7,986 nucleotides of DNA from Cyclobacteriaceae bacterium. Lineage in GTDB: Bacteria > Bacteroidota > Bacteroidia > Cytophagales > Cyclobacteriaceae. Each line of letters begins with the position of its first letter. Within the stretch, counting starts at the first letter, position 1. The DNA is taken from assembly GCA_025358195.1 (NCBI GenBank), contig JANYKP010000266.1, forward strand, positions 1-7,986, read 5' to 3'. Positions 6,017 through 7,986 of the stretch are shown one piece after another. The translations under genes and the position numbers were made by a program. The notes under the pieces are model-generated. The model ran no database searches and was not told the origin of the DNA. It was given only the letters and a program-made list of their open reading frames with translations.

Positions 6017-7007
6017 ACGCCATTGCAACTTTCTCCAATAACTTCTTCGTGGCTCTGATACCATCTTCTTCAGAAAGCTTTTCGCCTTCATACTCAATGC
6101 CAATGTAACCGGTGTACCCCGCTTGTTTTACGATGGGCAACATCTTCGCATAATCTGTTTCAACACAATTGCCCTGCTCATCAAAATCGTAGGTCTTTGC
6201 ACTCACACCTTTTGCAAAAGGTATTAACTCGCTCACTCCTTTGTACCGGTCGTAGTATTCCATGCATTTTGATTCCCACATGTCTCCTTTCTCCCGGCGG
6301 ACACAGAAGTTCCCAAAATCGGGCAACGTGCCACAGTTGGACATGCCCACGGCCGTGATGACGCCACTAAGCCATTGGCCATCGGAAGACATGCCTCCGT
6401 GATTTTCTACAATTACATTGATTCCAGCGGTTTGTGCATACTCACTGAGTTTATGCAGTCCATCCATGCCCGCCTCGGCCACTTCTTCGCGCGCGCCTTC
6501 TCCAAAACAATTCACCCGAATCGAATGACAGCCGAGAAAGTTGGCCGCATCCACCCACTGGTAATGGTTCTCTACTGCCTGTTGACGTTTTTTTGAATCA
6601 AGATCTGCCATGAACCCCTCGTTGTCACACATGATGAGCACACTGGTAACACCATTGTCATCGCAGCGCTTTTTCAATTCCGTGAGATAGGTCGTGTCTT
6701 TGGCTCTGTCTTTGAAGAACTGGTTCACATACTCTACAGCGGAAATTCCAAAATCATTTTTCGCTTTGGCGGGAAAGTCAAGGTGGTCCAGTTGTTTGGC
6801 CTGGAGCGCACGGTGCAATGACCACTCAGCTAATGAGATTTTAAAAAACATTTCTTTTTTTGTTTCAGGTGTCAATGCGGTGGATTCGGATAGTTGTTCA
6901 GAAGCAGGTTTTGAAGAGCATGATTCCAACACAACCGCGGTTGTTAAACCACCCGCGGTGATGAGCCCAAGGGAGCGGAGGAATTCTCTGCGATTTGAGT
7001 TGTTCAT
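6015..7007 (-). CDS. Tat-exported sugar phosphate isomerase/epimerase-like TIM-barrel protein
   Basis: 330 residues. A twin-arginine signal (NRREFLRSLGL, residues 5-15) is followed by a hydrophobic stretch and a cysteine at 30 in VLESC, so it may be a Tat lipoprotein, although Glu at the -2 position is unusual for a lipobox. The mature part fits the xylose-isomerase-like TIM-barrel fold of sugar phosphate isomerases/epimerases: SLAEWSLHRAL at the first strand, and candidate metal-binding residues Glu201 (VIVENHGG), Asp230 (TLPDFGNF) and Glu305 (IGIEYEGE). At the usual His site a Lys is seen (SAKTYDF, 271). Likely an isomerase, epimerase or lyase on a sugar or related small molecule in the periplasm; substrate unknown. 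It follows the flavoenzyme gene by 41 bases on the same strand, so co-transcription is possible. A TAACTTTC box at 7021-7028 (minus) could also give it its own promoter. Confidence 0.88.
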   Translation of the reverse strand: MNNSNRREFLRSLGLITAGGLTTAVVLESCSSKPASEQLSESTALTPETKKEMFFKISLAEWSLHRALQAKQLDHLDFPAKAKNDFGISAVEYVNQFFKDRAKDTTYLTELKKRCDDNGVTSVLIMCDNEGFMADLDSKKRQQAVENHYQWVDAANFLGCHSIRVNCFGEGAREEVAEAGMDGLHKLSEYAQTAGINVIVENHGGMSSDGQWLSGVITAVGMSNCGTLPDFGNFCVRREKGDMWESKCMEYYDRYKGVSELIPFAKGVSAKTYDFDEQGNCVETDYAKMLPIVKQAGYTGYIGIEYEGEKLSEEDGIRATKKLLEKVAMA

Positions 7008-7048
7008 GTTAGCGTTTTGTGAAAGTTAAAAAACTTTTTTATCAAAAA

Positions 7049-7986
7049 TCACCTGCTATTGAAAGGGGTGATGTCGAAAGGAGCACCGTGGGTTTTTTTC
7101 ATTAGAAAATTGGCAGCTGGCCGGGTGTAACGCGCAAGGTTCACCGCTGCGTTGGAGGTCCACGTATCGCCAAACAAGCGCTGAATTTGTCTTCCGGCCC
7201 AAAGCCTGTTGGCAAAATGCCGCTTCCACGCTTTTGAGTAATCCTTTTCAAGCTGGTCGCGTGAGTAATAGTCATCCCGGCAAAATCGAAGGACGTGCTC
7301 GCTGAGAATTTTTGCCGAATGGATCGCGATGGCCATACCGTTTCCACAGAGCGGGGTGATCATACCCGCTGCATCGCCGGCCATCAGCAGGTGTCCTTCT
7401 ACCGGTGCCTTGGTTTCAAAGGAGATTTCGTTAATCGTCTCCGGTTTGGTAAATAGAAACTCAGCATCTTCAAAAATATTTTTCAGAAAGGGATTCCGGA
7501 ATAACAAGGCCTCCTCCATCGCCTGAAGGTTACCGTGCGTCCTGACATTATCCCGGTGCGTGAGGTAGCAAAGATTTACAACATTACCCTCCACCCGGCT
7601 GATGCCGCAATAGCCATCCTGAAAATTATGAAGAGCAATGAGATCGTCCGGGAAGCCCCTTAAACGGATGTGATACTTCACACCAACATAGGGTGAGCGT
7701 TGTTGTATGAATGAGCGCTGGAGCTGGATATCTAATTTGGATCGCTTGCCAAAGGAACCGATGACTACATCGGCCTCTTGGTTTTCCTTATTGGTGTGAA
7801 TTGCAAAACGGTCATTTGCGAACGATACCGTATCTACTTCTGTGTCGAGAAGAAATTCAACGCCAAGTTGTTTGGCTCTTTGAAAAAGAAAATAGTCAAA
7901 CTGGTAGCGGCTGATTCCAAAGCCGCCCAGGTCCAACGGCAGAGAAACGGTCTGGCCATTGACAGAGGTGAGCTGAAATTTATGGA
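7049..7986 (-). CDS. FAD-dependent oxidoreductase, geranylgeranyl-reductase/hydroxylase type (5' end outside window)
   Basis: The reading frame is open from the window edge (in frame from 7984, beginning HKFQLTSVNGQ) to the TGA at 7049-7051, giving 311 visible residues; the N-terminal GxGxxG dinucleotide fold lies outside. A TTG at 7936-7934 is an internal Leu codon and not the start. Visible signatures are ISRYQFDYFLF, the ADVVIGSFGKRSKLD segment in the position of the usual DG motif, and LLMAGDAAGMITPLCGNGMA, the second FAD-binding motif, near 7393-7330. This places it in the superfamily holding FAD-dependent aromatic hydroxylases and geranylgeranyl reductases. Beside a PKS, a methyltransferase and a UbiA enzyme, it may hydroxylate the phenol ring or reduce a prenyl chain. 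It precedes the TIM-barrel gene by 41 bases. Confidence 0.85.
   Translation of the reverse strand, partial: HKFQLTSVNGQTVSLPLDLGGFGISRYQFDYFLFQRAKQLGVEFLLDTEVDTVSFANDRFAIHTNKENQEADVVIGSFGKRSKLDIQLQRSFIQQRSPYVGVKYHIRLRGFPDDLIALHNFQDGYCGISRVEGNVVNLCYLTHRDNVRTHGNLQAMEEALLFRNPFLKNIFEDAEFLFTKPETINEISFETKAPVEGHLLMAGDAAGMITPLCGNGMAIAIHSAKILSEHVLRFCRDDYYSRDQLEKDYSKAWKRHFANRLWAGRQIQRLFGDTWTSNAAVNLARYTRPAANFLMKKTHGAPFDITPFNSR

Noticed and set aside
6694..7029. 111-residue open frame on the plus strand
   Set aside because: Antisense to the N-terminal part of the TIM-barrel gene, whose Tat signal and fold are clear.
7028..7040. AAAAAACTTTTTT as a terminator between flavoenzyme and TIM-barrel genes
   Set aside because: One-base centre cannot form a loop and there is no GC stem; more likely a simple A/T run near a promoter.
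7934..7936. TTG as start codon of the flavoenzyme
   Set aside because: The frame continues open upstream to the window edge, and the N-terminal FAD fold would be missing, so this is an internal Leu codon.
1..7986. tRNA, rRNA, CRISPR array or insertion sequence
   Set aside because: No cloverleaf-like segment, no regularly spaced repeat with spacers, and no transposase frame was found in the gaps.

Overview
The window looks like a piece of a Bacteroidota chromosome, most likely a Cytophagales-type organism. The reasons are a TAnnTTTG-type promoter box in front of prfA, no clear Shine-Dalgarno sequences before the genes, AT-rich intergenic runs of short repeated words, and the protein types present. 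The genus-level guess is inference only; no search was run. There are nine protein genes (two cut by the window edges), no RNA gene, no CRISPR array and no insertion sequence.

Left part (1-2958): the N-terminal piece of a large 5-oxoprolinase/hydantoinase-type ATP-dependent hydrolase (minus strand, GTG start), a small predicted lipoprotein (minus), prfA for peptide chain release factor 1 (plus), and a second lipoprotein resembling the LPP20 family (minus). These look like housekeeping or general envelope genes.

Right part (3029-7986): a probable specialised-metabolite locus. It holds a class I SAM methyltransferase and a type III polyketide synthase (both minus, PKS first in transcription order), a UbiA-family membrane prenyltransferase (plus, divergent from the PKS across 50 bp), a Tat-exported TIM-barrel sugar isomerase-like protein (minus), and an FAD-dependent oxidoreductase of the geranylgeranyl-reductase/hydroxylase superfamily (minus, 5' end outside the window). 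PKS, methyltransferase and flavoenzyme together recall the phenolic-lipid logic of Streptomyces griseus srsABC. The prenyltransferase adds a possible prenylation step. The inferred product is a methylated, oxidised and perhaps prenylated phenolic lipid or quinone in the membrane. The product and the membership of the TIM-barrel gene are not shown by the sequence.

Four intergenic gaps carry repeated 8-10-base words with inverted partners, each gap with its own word. A separate imperfect inverted repeat lies upstream of prfA. A clear AT-rich hairpin separates the convergent UbiA and TIM-barrel genes. No gene-free stretch exceeds 300 bases; the longest is the 194-base gap 1032-1225.
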